NCBI GenBank assembly: GCA_017939945.1 | Contig: JAGAZS010000336.1 | Location: 1 to 5,186, forward strand | DNA: 5,186 nt | Origin: Schwartzia sp. (in: firmicutes) | GTDB lineage: Bacteria > Bacillota > Negativicutes > Selenomonadales > Selenomonadaceae | Direction of reading: 5' to 3' | In this document: piece after piece, positions 1 through 4,335 of the stretch | How the letters are laid out: the number at the start of each line of letters is the position of its first letter | Position numbering within the stretch: the first letter of the stretch is position 1 | Made by a program: the position numbers and the translations under genes | Notes under the pieces: generated by a model | Seen by the model: only the letters and a program-made list of their open reading frames with translations | The model's database searches: none | Told to the model about the DNA's origin: nothing

Positions 1-28
1 GGGGCGAAGATCGGGACGCTTTGAAGGT

Positions 29-57
29 TTGACAAGCCCCCTTCGTTGTGGTATCAT
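29..57 (+). promoter_or_regulatory. Sigma-A-type promoter upstream of rplU
   Basis: A perfect -35 box TTGACA (29-34) is followed after exactly 17 bases by TATCAT (52-57), which matches the -10 consensus at five of six positions. Transcription would start near 64, giving rplU a 5' untranslated region of about 255 bases. This is the best promoter seen upstream of the ribosomal protein cluster. The window begins only 28 bases before it. Stop codons at 22-24 and 30-32 in two frames could each end an upstream gene that cannot be identified from so little sequence. Confidence 0.75.
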
Positions 58-71
58 ATCGACGGTCATAC

Positions 72-113
72 TAGAAACTGTTGAAACACCTGCAAAGGGT
101 TTCTGCAGTTTCT
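72..113 (+). other. Compound hairpin at the start of the rplU 5' UTR
   Basis: Outer arms GAAACTG (74-80) and CAGTTTC (106-112) pair perfectly and can extend to 72-113. Inside them GAAAC (83-87) pairs with GTTTC (99-103). After a bulged A (88), CCT/AGG closes a GCAA loop (92-95), a GNRA-type tetraloop. The element lies just downstream of the predicted transcription start, so it would be the first fold in the mRNA. No T-run follows, so it is not an intrinsic terminator. Its role is unknown: it could be an mRNA-stabilising 5' hairpin, part of the leader, or part of an inserted repeat. Confidence 0.55.
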
Positions 114-116
114 GCA
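99..116 (+). repeat. Tandem 9-bp direct repeat GTTTCTGCA x2
   Basis: GTTTCTGCA occurs twice with no gap (99-107 and 108-116). The two copies offer alternative 3' arms for the hairpin starting at 74, so the fold could switch between registers. It may be a slippage duplication. No function is apparent. Confidence 0.7.
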
Positions 117-125
117 TTTAAGCGC

Positions 126-148
126 CATTTGCGCCGTAGGCGCAAATG
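126..148. repeat. Perfect hairpin 1, 10-bp arms, GTA loop
   Basis: CATTTGCGCC (126-135) and GGCGCAAATG (139-148) are exact reverse complements around the trinucleotide GTA (136-138). It is the first of three adjacent perfect inverted repeats that share the same GTA centre. No T-run follows, so it does not look like a terminator. Confidence 0.85.
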
Positions 149-153
149 TGAGA

Positions 154-168
154 GCGTGCGTAGCACGC
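154..168. repeat. Perfect hairpin 2, 6-bp arms, GTA loop
   Basis: GCGTGC (154-159) and GCACGC (163-168) pair exactly around GTA (160-162). It lies five bases after hairpin 1 and one base before hairpin 3. The stem sequence is unrelated to its neighbours; only the GTA centre is conserved. Confidence 0.8.
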
Positions 169-169
169 G

Positions 170-200
170 GCTTTCAAATTGAAGTATTCAATTTGAAAGC
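170..200. repeat. Perfect hairpin 3, 14-bp arms, GTA loop
   Basis: Arms at 170-183 and 187-200 are exact 14-base reverse complements around GTA (184-186). The stem begins with GCTTTCAAATTGAA and is much more AT-rich than the surrounding DNA. It ends four bases before a TATAAT at 205-210. A perfect 31-base palindrome by chance at this spot is very unlikely, so it is either selected or recently inserted. Confidence 0.85.
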
Positions 201-204
201 AGGT

Positions 205-210
205 TATAAT
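205..210 (+). promoter_or_regulatory. Isolated consensus -10 box (TATAAT), possible old rplU promoter
   Basis: TATAAT is a perfect -10 hexamer placed directly before the candidate L21 leader. No acceptable -35 lies at 16-18 bases: that position falls inside hairpin 3. The nearest match, TTGAAG at 179-184, leaves a 20-base gap, and the extended -10 TG dinucleotide is absent. It may be a remnant of an older promoter whose -35 was separated by the hairpin array, or simply chance. Confidence 0.35.
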
Positions 211-218
211 GCGCTTCG

Positions 219-302
219 GCGTGTTTTCCCCAACCGCGCGGCGAGGTTTTTTGAAACGCACTTGCGGATGCGGGTGCTACCGTAGTCGGCGAGTAACCAT
301 AT
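219..302 (+). ncRNA. Candidate ribosomal protein L21 leader
   Basis: Firmicutes rplU genes are commonly preceded by a structured autoregulatory leader to which L21 is thought to bind. Two folds fit this here. GCGTGTTTT (219-227) pairs with GAAACGCAC (253-261), with two wobbles and one mismatch. A second stem runs 273-298: GGT/ACC, GCT/AGT and an inner CCG(TAGT)CGG at 280-289. The second stem ends just before the rplU ribosome binding site at 303-309, so protein binding or refolding could affect initiation. The assignment rests on position, fold and resemblance from memory to the L21 leader family; a covariance-model search would settle it. Confidence 0.55.
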
Positions 303-320
303 GGGAGGTGTAAGAGAAGA

Positions 321-632
321 ATGTACGCGATTATCAAGACCGGCGGCAAGCAGTACAAGGTTGCCGAGGGCGACACGATTTATGTCGAGAAGCTCGAGGC
401 TGCTGTGGACGACGCCGTCACGTTTGATCAGGTGCTTACGGTTGTGAACGACGGCAGTGTCACGGTCGGCAAGCCGCTTGTTTCGGGCGCGAAGGTCACG
501 GGCAAGGTTCTGGAGCAGGGCAAAGAGAAGAAGATTCTCGTCTTCAAGTACAAGGCCAAATCCAACTACCGTCGCCGTCAGGGCCATCGTCAGCCGTTCA
601 CGAAAGTCGCCATCGAGAAGATTGAGGCATAA
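321..632 (+). CDS. rplU: 50S ribosomal protein L21
   Basis: This encodes L21 (103 residues, the normal length), which binds 23S rRNA in the large subunit. The N-terminus MYAIIKTGGKQYKV is the classic start of the family. The basic C-terminal block around residues 74-95, with KYKAKSNYRRRQGHRQPFT, carries the L21 signature that contacts rRNA. The ATG at 321 has a strong GGGAGGTG ribosome binding site at 303-310. It is the first gene of a co-directional cluster and is probably transcribed from the promoter at 29-57 through the L21 leader. The stop codon lies six bases before prp, inside a small hairpin loop. No anomalies are seen. Confidence 0.98.
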   Translation: MYAIIKTGGKQYKVAEGDTIYVEKLEAAVDDAVTFDQVLTVVNDGSVTVGKPLVSGAKVTGKVLEQGKEKKILVFKYKAKSNYRRRQGHRQPFTKVAIEKIEA

Positions 633-641
633 GCCTCTATG
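621..641 (+). promoter_or_regulatory. Stop-in-loop hairpin at the rplU-prp junction
   Basis: GAGGC (624-628) pairs exactly with GCCTC (633-637), and the four-base loop ATAA contains the rplU stop codon TAA (630-632). The 5' arm holds GAGG, the only ribosome-binding-like sequence before the prp ATG (639). After one T-T mismatch the stem can extend by pairing 621-622 with the AT of the prp start codon. A ribosome finishing rplU would open the structure, which suggests translational coupling; that is inference. Confidence 0.5.
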
Positions 642-971
642 ATCGAGGTCGAAATCAACGAAGAAAGAGACGGCAGGATATCCGCCTTTTCTGTGCACGG
701 GCACAGCGGCACAGCGCCGAAGGGCCGGGATATTGTCTGCGCGGGCGTTTCCGCTTTGGCGCAGACCGCTCTTTTGGGCTTGGGAAGGCATTTGCATCGG
801 GATGTAGATTATCAAATCGAGCCGAGCGGGGACCTTCAGTTGAAGCTCAGGGAAGCGCCTGATGATTTATCGGAAGCCATATTGAGGACGATGCGTCTGG
901 GGATTGCGGAGATAGAAAAGGCGTACCCCGACGCCGTCCGGGTTCGGATCATGAGAGAATCCGGGAGGTGA
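639..971 (+). CDS. prp: Ribosomal-processing cysteine protease Prp
   Basis: This 110-residue protein belongs to the Prp (YsxB-like) family, whose members lie between rplU and rpmA in Firmicutes. Prp cleaves the N-terminal extension from L27. The catalytic pair is present: His22 in the motif VHGHSG and Cys34 in DIVCAGVSAL, the same numbering as described for the Staphylococcus aureus enzyme. The gene position and the conserved L27 extension just downstream agree with this role. The ATG at 639 has only a weak GAGG (624-627), sequestered in a hairpin with the rplU stop, so translation is probably coupled to rplU. The last codons overlap the rpmA ribosome binding site, which implies coupling there too. 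Confidence 0.95.
   Translation: MIEVEINEERDGRISAFSVHGHSGTAPKGRDIVCAGVSALAQTALLGLGRHLHRDVDYQIEPSGDLQLKLREAPDDLSEAILRTMRLGIAEIEKAYPDAVRVRIMRESGR
963..970 (+). promoter_or_regulatory. rpmA ribosome binding site that decides the start
   Basis: GGGAGGTG (963-970) is a near-perfect Shine-Dalgarno sequence six bases before TTG at 977. The competing GTG (968-970) lies inside it and has no ribosome binding site of its own. This supports the TTG start. Confidence 0.75.
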
Positions 972-976
972 AGGTT

Positions 977-1276
977 TTGAATTTTACGTTTGATTTGCAG
1001 CTTTTCGCGCATAAGAAGGGTGTTTCGAGCACGCGCAACGGACGCGACAGCCATTCGAAGCGTCTCGGCGTCAAGGAACAGGCGAACACGGTGGTAACTG
1101 CCGGAAGCGTTCTCGTTCGCCAGCGCGGCACGCATTTCCATCCGGGAAAGAATGTCGGTCGCGGCAAGGATGATACGCTGTTCGCGAAGGTCGACGGCAA
1201 GGTCGCCTTCGAGCGCAAGGGCCGTTACAACCGTCAGATCAGCGTGTATCCGGTGGAGGAAACGGCGGCGGTGTAA
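977..1276 (+). CDS. rpmA: 50S ribosomal protein L27 with Prp-cleaved N-terminal extension
   Basis: L27 sits near the peptidyl-transferase centre, with its N-terminus reaching towards the tRNA CCA ends. With the TTG start at 977 the product has 99 residues and begins MNFTFDLQLF, followed by AHKKGVSSTRNGRDS, the true mature N-terminus. In Firmicutes, Prp cuts between the Phe and the Ala/Ser of such an extension, here after Phe10. The family signature GSVLVRQRGTHFHPGKNVG follows in the middle. TTG is preferred because of the GGGAGGTG six bases upstream. An alternative GTG at 968 would add three residues and overlap the prp stop, but it lies inside that ribosome binding site. A terminator-like hairpin follows 24 bases after the stop. 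Confidence 0.97.
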   Translation: MNFTFDLQLFAHKKGVSSTRNGRDSHSKRLGVKEQANTVVTAGSVLVRQRGTHFHPGKNVGRGKDDTLFAKVDGKVAFERKGRYNRQISVYPVEETAAV

Positions 1277-1300
1277 TCCGCTTGCATGGAATCGTTTGGG

Positions 1301-1333
1301 AATACCTGCGCTTTGCGGCGCAGGTATTTTTTC
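1301..1333 (+). terminator. Intrinsic terminator or attenuator between rpmA and obgE
   Basis: AATACCTGCGC (1301-1311) pairs perfectly with GCGCAGGTATT (1318-1328) around the loop TTTGCG. The 3' arm runs into six T residues (1327-1332). This is a textbook intrinsic terminator after the ribosomal protein genes. The obgE ribosome binding site (1335-1339) starts two bases beyond the T-run, so there is no space for a separate promoter after it. Partial read-through, or a promoter inside rpmA, must supply obgE. Confidence 0.85.
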
Positions 1334-1345
1334 TAGGAGTTTTTT

Positions 1346-2629
1346 ATGCAATTTATCGATCGTACGACGATAACGGTGAAAGGCGGGGACGGCGGCAACG
1401 GCAAGTCGGCCTTCCGCCGCGAAAAGTTCGTGCCGAAGGGCGGGCCGTCGGGAGGCGACGGCGGGCGCGGCGCGGATATCGTTTTCGTCGTGGACAATAA
1501 TATGAATACGCTGCTGGAGTTCCGCTATCATCGAAAATTCCTCGGGCAGAACGGCGAGAACGGCGACATCAAGAACCAGTTCGGCGCCTGCGCTCCGCCC
1601 TGCATCGTCAAGGTGCCGCCGGGAACCATCGTCAGGGACGTGAAAACGGGCGAGGTGCTGGCGGATATGACCGAAGTCGGCCAGCGCGAGATCATCGCAC
1701 GCGGCGGACGCGGCGGGCGCGGCAACGCGAAATTCGCGTCGAGCCGCAACAAGGCGCCTACGTTCGCCGAGTTGGGCGAGCCGGGGGAACAGAAGGAGCT
1801 TCTTCTGGAAATGAAACTTCTCGCGGACGTCGGTCTCGTCGGCTATCCGAGCGTCGGAAAGTCCAGCATCATTTCCTGCGTTTCGTCGGCTCGGCCCGAA
1901 ATCGCCGAGTACCATTTCACGACGATTACGCCGGTACTGGGCGTCGTGGGTGTGGACGAGGAAAAGAGCTTCGTGATGGCGGATATTCCCGGCTTGATCG
2001 AGGGCGCGGCGGACGGCGCGGGACTCGGCCATGAGTTTTTGCGCCATATCGAGCGCACGAAGGTCATTCTGCATGTCGTTGACGCGTCAGGCATTGAGGG
2101 GCGCGACCCCGTCGAGGATTACCACCGCATCAACCATGAACTGAAACGGTACAGCGAGAAACTGGCGCGCCGTCCGCAGATTCTTGTCGCAAACAAGATC
2201 GACCTGCCGGGCGCGGAAGAAAATCTGCCCCGCCTCGAAAAGCTGGCAGCGGACGAGCATATCCCGATGCTGGCGGTTTCGGCGGCGACGCAGGAAGGAC
2301 TGCGTACGCTGGTCGAGCGCACGGCGGAGGCGCTGGACGCCTATGTGGAGGAGCCGGAGCATGAGGAGGGCGTGAAGGTCTACGACGCCTCCCAGGAGGA
2401 AGACCCGGAGCGCGTGGAAATCAAGCGGGCGGATGACGGCGCCTTTGTCGTAAGCGGCAAGGCGCTGGAAAAGCTGGTCGCGATGACGAATTTCGGCAAC
2501 GACGAGGCAATCCGCCGTTTCCAGTATATCTGGCGCATGAAGGGGCTCGACGCGAAGCTTTTGAAGCGCGGCATCAAAGAGGGCGACACCGTGCGCATCG
2601 GCGCGATGGAATTTGAGTATCACGCGTGA
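1346..2629 (+). CDS. obgE: GTPase Obg (CgtA), 50S assembly factor
   Basis: Obg is a slow, essential GTPase that binds late 50S intermediates and links assembly to nucleotide status. The 427 residues match the Firmicutes length and its three domains: a glycine-rich Obg fold (about 1-158), a G domain (about 159-340) and a C-terminal OCT domain (about 345-427). The G domain shows G1 GYPSVGKSS (166-174), switch TTITP (192-196), G3 DIPG (213-216), G4 NKID (283-286) and G5 SAA (312-314), so it should bind and hydrolyse GTP. The ATG at 1346 follows AGGAG (1335-1339) with good spacing. The loop FGACAPPC (residues 79-86) replaces the G-x-x-G-x-D stretch seen in many Obg proteins and adds two cysteines. 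A terminator hairpin precedes it, and yhbY follows after 21 bases. Confidence 0.98.
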   Translation: MQFIDRTTITVKGGDGGNGKSAFRREKFVPKGGPSGGDGGRGADIVFVVDNNMNTLLEFRYHRKFLGQNGENGDIKNQFGACAPPCIVKVPPGTIVRDVKTGEVLADMTEVGQREIIARGGRGGRGNAKFASSRNKAPTFAELGEPGEQKELLLEMKLLADVGLVGYPSVGKSSIISCVSSARPEIAEYHFTTITPVLGVVGVDEEKSFVMADIPGLIEGAADGAGLGHEFLRHIERTKVILHVVDASGIEGRDPVEDYHRINHELKRYSEKLARRPQILVANKIDLPGAEENLPRLEKLAADEHIPMLAVSAATQEGLRTLVERTAEALDAYVEEPEHEEGVKVYDASQEEDPERVEIKRADDGAFVVSGKALEKLVAMTNFGNDEAIRRFQYIWRMKGLDAKLLKRGIKEGDTVRIGAMEFEYHA

Positions 2630-2637
2630 TTTGGTTT

Positions 2638-2644
2638 AGGAGGA
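2638..2644 (+). promoter_or_regulatory. yhbY ribosome binding site supporting a TTG start
   Basis: AGGAGGA (2638-2644) is six bases before TTG at 2651. The first in-frame ATG is not near it, and the residues after the TTG (IRKSLTSKQKQFLR) match the start of the YhbY family. Confidence 0.75.
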
Positions 2645-2650
2645 TACATT

Positions 2651-2956
2651 TTGATTCGGAAATCATTGACGAGCAAGCAGAAGCAGTTTCTTCGCGCGAC
2701 GGGCACGGAACTTGATCCGGTGGTGAACATCGGCAAGGAGGGCGTGACACCGACGGTGGTGGAGTCGGCGAAGGACGCGATCACGAAGCGCGAGCTGATC
2801 AAGGTGCGCGTGCTGCAGAATTCGCCGGAGGAGCCGAAGGACGCCATTCTGCGATTGACGGAACGCGTCGACGCCGATCTTGTGCAGGTCATCGGTCGGA
2901 ACGGGCTGCTGTTCAAACGCAATTTCAAGAAGCCGAAGATCGAATTTCCTGAGTAA
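2651..2956 (+). CDS. yhbY: CRM-domain RNA-binding protein, YhbY family
   Basis: This 101-residue protein is a single CRM domain, an RNA-binding fold associated with pre-50S particles in bacteria and with intron splicing in plant relatives. The motif LTSKQKQFLRATG opens the domain. The GxxG loop that contacts RNA is visible as IGKEG (Gly28 to Gly31). The C-terminal part IGRNGLLFKRN is also typical of the family. The start is TTG, fixed by AGGAGGA upstream. It lies 21 bases after obgE and 23 bases before proB, so the three are probably co-transcribed. Its placement with obgE and L21/L27 fits a ribosome-assembly role. Confidence 0.95.
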   Translation: MIRKSLTSKQKQFLRATGTELDPVVNIGKEGVTPTVVESAKDAITKRELIKVRVLQNSPEEPKDAILRLTERVDADLVQVIGRNGLLFKRNFKKPKIEFPE

Positions 2957-2979
2957 TTTTAGTAGTGAGGCGAAACGGC

Positions 2980-4104
2980 ATGGACGTCAGGGAAGGATTG
3001 AAAACGGCGAAGCGCGTCGTGGTCAAGGTCGGCACCAGCACGATTACCCGTCCGGCGGGCGGCTCGAATCTCGTCCGCATGGAGGAGATCGCGCGGGAAA
3101 TCGCCGGCCTCGCGGACGAGGGGCGCGAAATGGTGCTGGTCACGTCCGGCGCGATTGCGGCGGGCATGAACCGCATGGGACTCAAAACGCGGCCGAAGGA
3201 CGTTTCCAAGCGTCAGGCGCTGGCCGCCGTCGGGCAGGGCGTATTGATGCACCTCTATGAGACGATGTTCGCGTCATACGGGCAGACGGCTGGACAGGTG
3301 CTGCTGACGAAGGAAAACTCCGTGCGCCACAACCAGTACACGAACTCCCGGAACGCGCTGCTGTCCATGCTTTCGATGGGCGTCGTGCCCGTCGTCAACG
3401 AAAACGACGCGGTTTCCGTCGACGAGTTGAAAATCGGCGACAACGATACGCTTTCGGCGACGGTGGCGTCGCTGGTGGATGCCGACGCGCTGATTATCCT
3501 TTCCGATGTGGACGGCCTCTATACGGCAAATCCGCAGGAAAATCCCGACGCGAAACTGATTTCCGAAGTGCGCGAGGTCACGCCGGAGATTGAGGGACTC
3601 GCGGGCGGCGCCGGCACGGAGGGCGGCACCGGCGGCATGGTCACGAAGCTGGTGGCTGCGAAAATCGCCATGAGCGCGGGCGTCACGATGGTCATCGCGC
3701 GGGGCGACAGGTTCGGCGTCATGCGCGAGGTGCTGGAAGGAAAACCCGTCGGCACGGTTTTTTTCGCCAAGGACGAGCATCTGCGCGCGCGTAAGGCGTG
3801 GCTCGCTTTCGGCCGTCATATCGGCGGGAACCTGACGGTGGACGAGGGCTGCGTGCGGGCGATGCGCAGCGGCGCAAGCCTGCTCGCGGCGGGAATCGTC
3901 GCCGTAGACGGTGAGTTCAAGCCGAAAAGCACGGTCCGCGTGCTTGGACCCGACGGCAGGGAAATCGCGCGGGGCGTGGCAAACTACGGCGCGGACGAGA
4001 TTCGCCGCATTGCGGGCAAAAAGACAAAAGAAATTGCCAAGATTCTTCCCGAGGCGGCGCACGACGAGGTCATCCATCGGGACGATTTGGTGATGATGGT
4101 ATAA
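2980..4104 (+). CDS. proB: Glutamate 5-kinase
   Basis: ProB phosphorylates glutamate with ATP to glutamyl 5-phosphate, the first and proline-inhibited step of proline synthesis. From the ATG at 2980 it has 374 residues: an amino-acid-kinase domain (about 10-262) and a C-terminal PUA domain (about 280-360), the full-length form. Counterparts of the E. coli catalytic and binding residues are present: Lys16 (VVVKVGTS), Ser56 (VTSGAIAAG), Asp143 (NENDAVSV), Asn155/Asp156 (GDNDTLSA) and Lys223 (GTGGMVTKL). GTGAGG at 2965-2970 serves as ribosome binding site for the ATG; a GTG at 2965 is an alternative start adding five residues but has none of its own. No proA follows, and the stop codon lies in the arm of an inverted repeat. 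Confidence 0.97.
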   Translation: MDVREGLKTAKRVVVKVGTSTITRPAGGSNLVRMEEIAREIAGLADEGREMVLVTSGAIAAGMNRMGLKTRPKDVSKRQALAAVGQGVLMHLYETMFASYGQTAGQVLLTKENSVRHNQYTNSRNALLSMLSMGVVPVVNENDAVSVDELKIGDNDTLSATVASLVDADALIILSDVDGLYTANPQENPDAKLISEVREVTPEIEGLAGGAGTEGGTGGMVTKLVAAKIAMSAGVTMVIARGDRFGVMREVLEGKPVGTVFFAKDEHLRARKAWLAFGRHIGGNLTVDEGCVRAMRSGASLLAAGIVAVDGEFKPKSTVRVLGPDGREIARGVANYGADEIRRIAGKKTKEIAKILPEAAHDEVIHRDDLVMMV

Positions 4105-4195
4105 CAAGGCTGGGATGTCCACCGTCTCTATAGGTGGAGGTGTATATCGGAGGTTGGAGGGAGTTTAAATCTCCCGACCTCCGCACGCCTTGTTG
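4102..4195 (+). ncRNA. Candidate three-way-junction RNA after proB, unidentified
   Basis: AACAAGGC (4103-4110) pairs perfectly with GCCTTGTT (4187-4194), and a T-G wobble extends this to 4102-4195. Two hairpins lie inside. TCCACC (4118-4123) pairs with GGTGGA (4133-4138) over a nine-base loop. CGGAGGT (4148-4154) pairs with ACCTCCG (4177-4183), topped after an asymmetric internal loop by GGGAG/CTCCC with the seven-base loop TTTAAAT (4164-4170). About 52 of 92 bases can pair. No T-run follows, so it is not a simple terminator. It could be a 3'-UTR element of proB, a processed small RNA or a mobile repeat. I do not recognise a known family; the upper arm resembles a tRNA T-arm only superficially. 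Confidence 0.45.
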
Positions 4196-4251
4196 AAATG
4201 CTGGCTAAAGTGATTTTCCTCCTTCGGAGGAAAATATGATTTGTGGCATTT
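4196..4251. repeat. Nested inverted repeat with a perfect 10-3-10 hairpin
   Basis: AAATGC (4196-4201) and GCATTT (4246-4251) enclose a perfect hairpin, ATTTTCCTCC (4213-4222) with GGAGGAAAAT (4226-4235), around TTC. The nested element begins one base after the preceding structure ends. The inner hairpin has the same geometry as the one at 126-148 (10-base arms, three-base centre) but a different sequence. The 3' arm includes GGAGG followed by an ATG at 4236-4238, yet that frame has no supported gene. No T-run follows. Confidence 0.6.
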
Positions 4252-4262
4252 TAAATAAGGGC

Positions 4263-4304
4263 AAAAAAAGGGCTGCCGCACGTTTGAACGTGCGGCAGCC
4301 TTTT
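4263..4304. terminator. Bidirectional terminator between proB and the AIM24-family gene
   Basis: GGCTGCCGCACGTT (4271-4284) and AACGTGCGGCAGCC (4287-4300) form a 14-bp perfect stem. Seven A residues precede it (4263-4269) and four T residues follow (4301-4304). Read on the minus strand the T-run is seven long and lies about 35 bases after the stop of the minus-strand gene, so it mainly terminates that gene. It can also stop transcription arriving from proB. Confidence 0.9.
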
Positions 4305-4335
4305 GAAATTTGAATGTTGTTTCTTTGCTTCGGTA

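Noticed and set aside
1..32. End of an upstream coding gene (stops at 22-24 and 30-32)
   Set aside because: Only 7-9 codons would be visible in either frame, too little to choose a frame or family. An RNase G-type gene often precedes rplU, but nothing here proves it.
126..200. CRISPR array or tandem repeat array
   Set aside because: The three units share only the GTA centre and the palindromic form. Their sequences and lengths differ, so there is no repeat-spacer pattern.
209..313. 34-codon open frame in the rplU leader (ATG at 209)
   Set aside because: It has only a weak AGG upstream, overlaps the candidate L21 leader and the rplU ribosome binding site, and its translation resembles no leader peptide.
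836..2074. 412-codon open frame on the minus strand antisense to prp, rpmA and obgE
   Set aside because: It lies opposite three well-identified genes, has no recognisable domain, and is explained by the GC-rich codon use of those genes, which rarely creates antisense stops.
3274..4122. 282-codon minus-strand open frame opposite proB
   Set aside because: Antisense shadow of proB with an Arg/His-rich, family-less translation and no ribosome binding site.
4103..4194. tRNA or tRNA-like gene, because of the GGGAG-TTTAAAT-CTCCC arm
   Set aside because: There is no D-arm, the T-loop lacks the TTC core, and the arm sits inside another 7-bp stem rather than next to an acceptor stem. No CCA or normal tRNA geometry.
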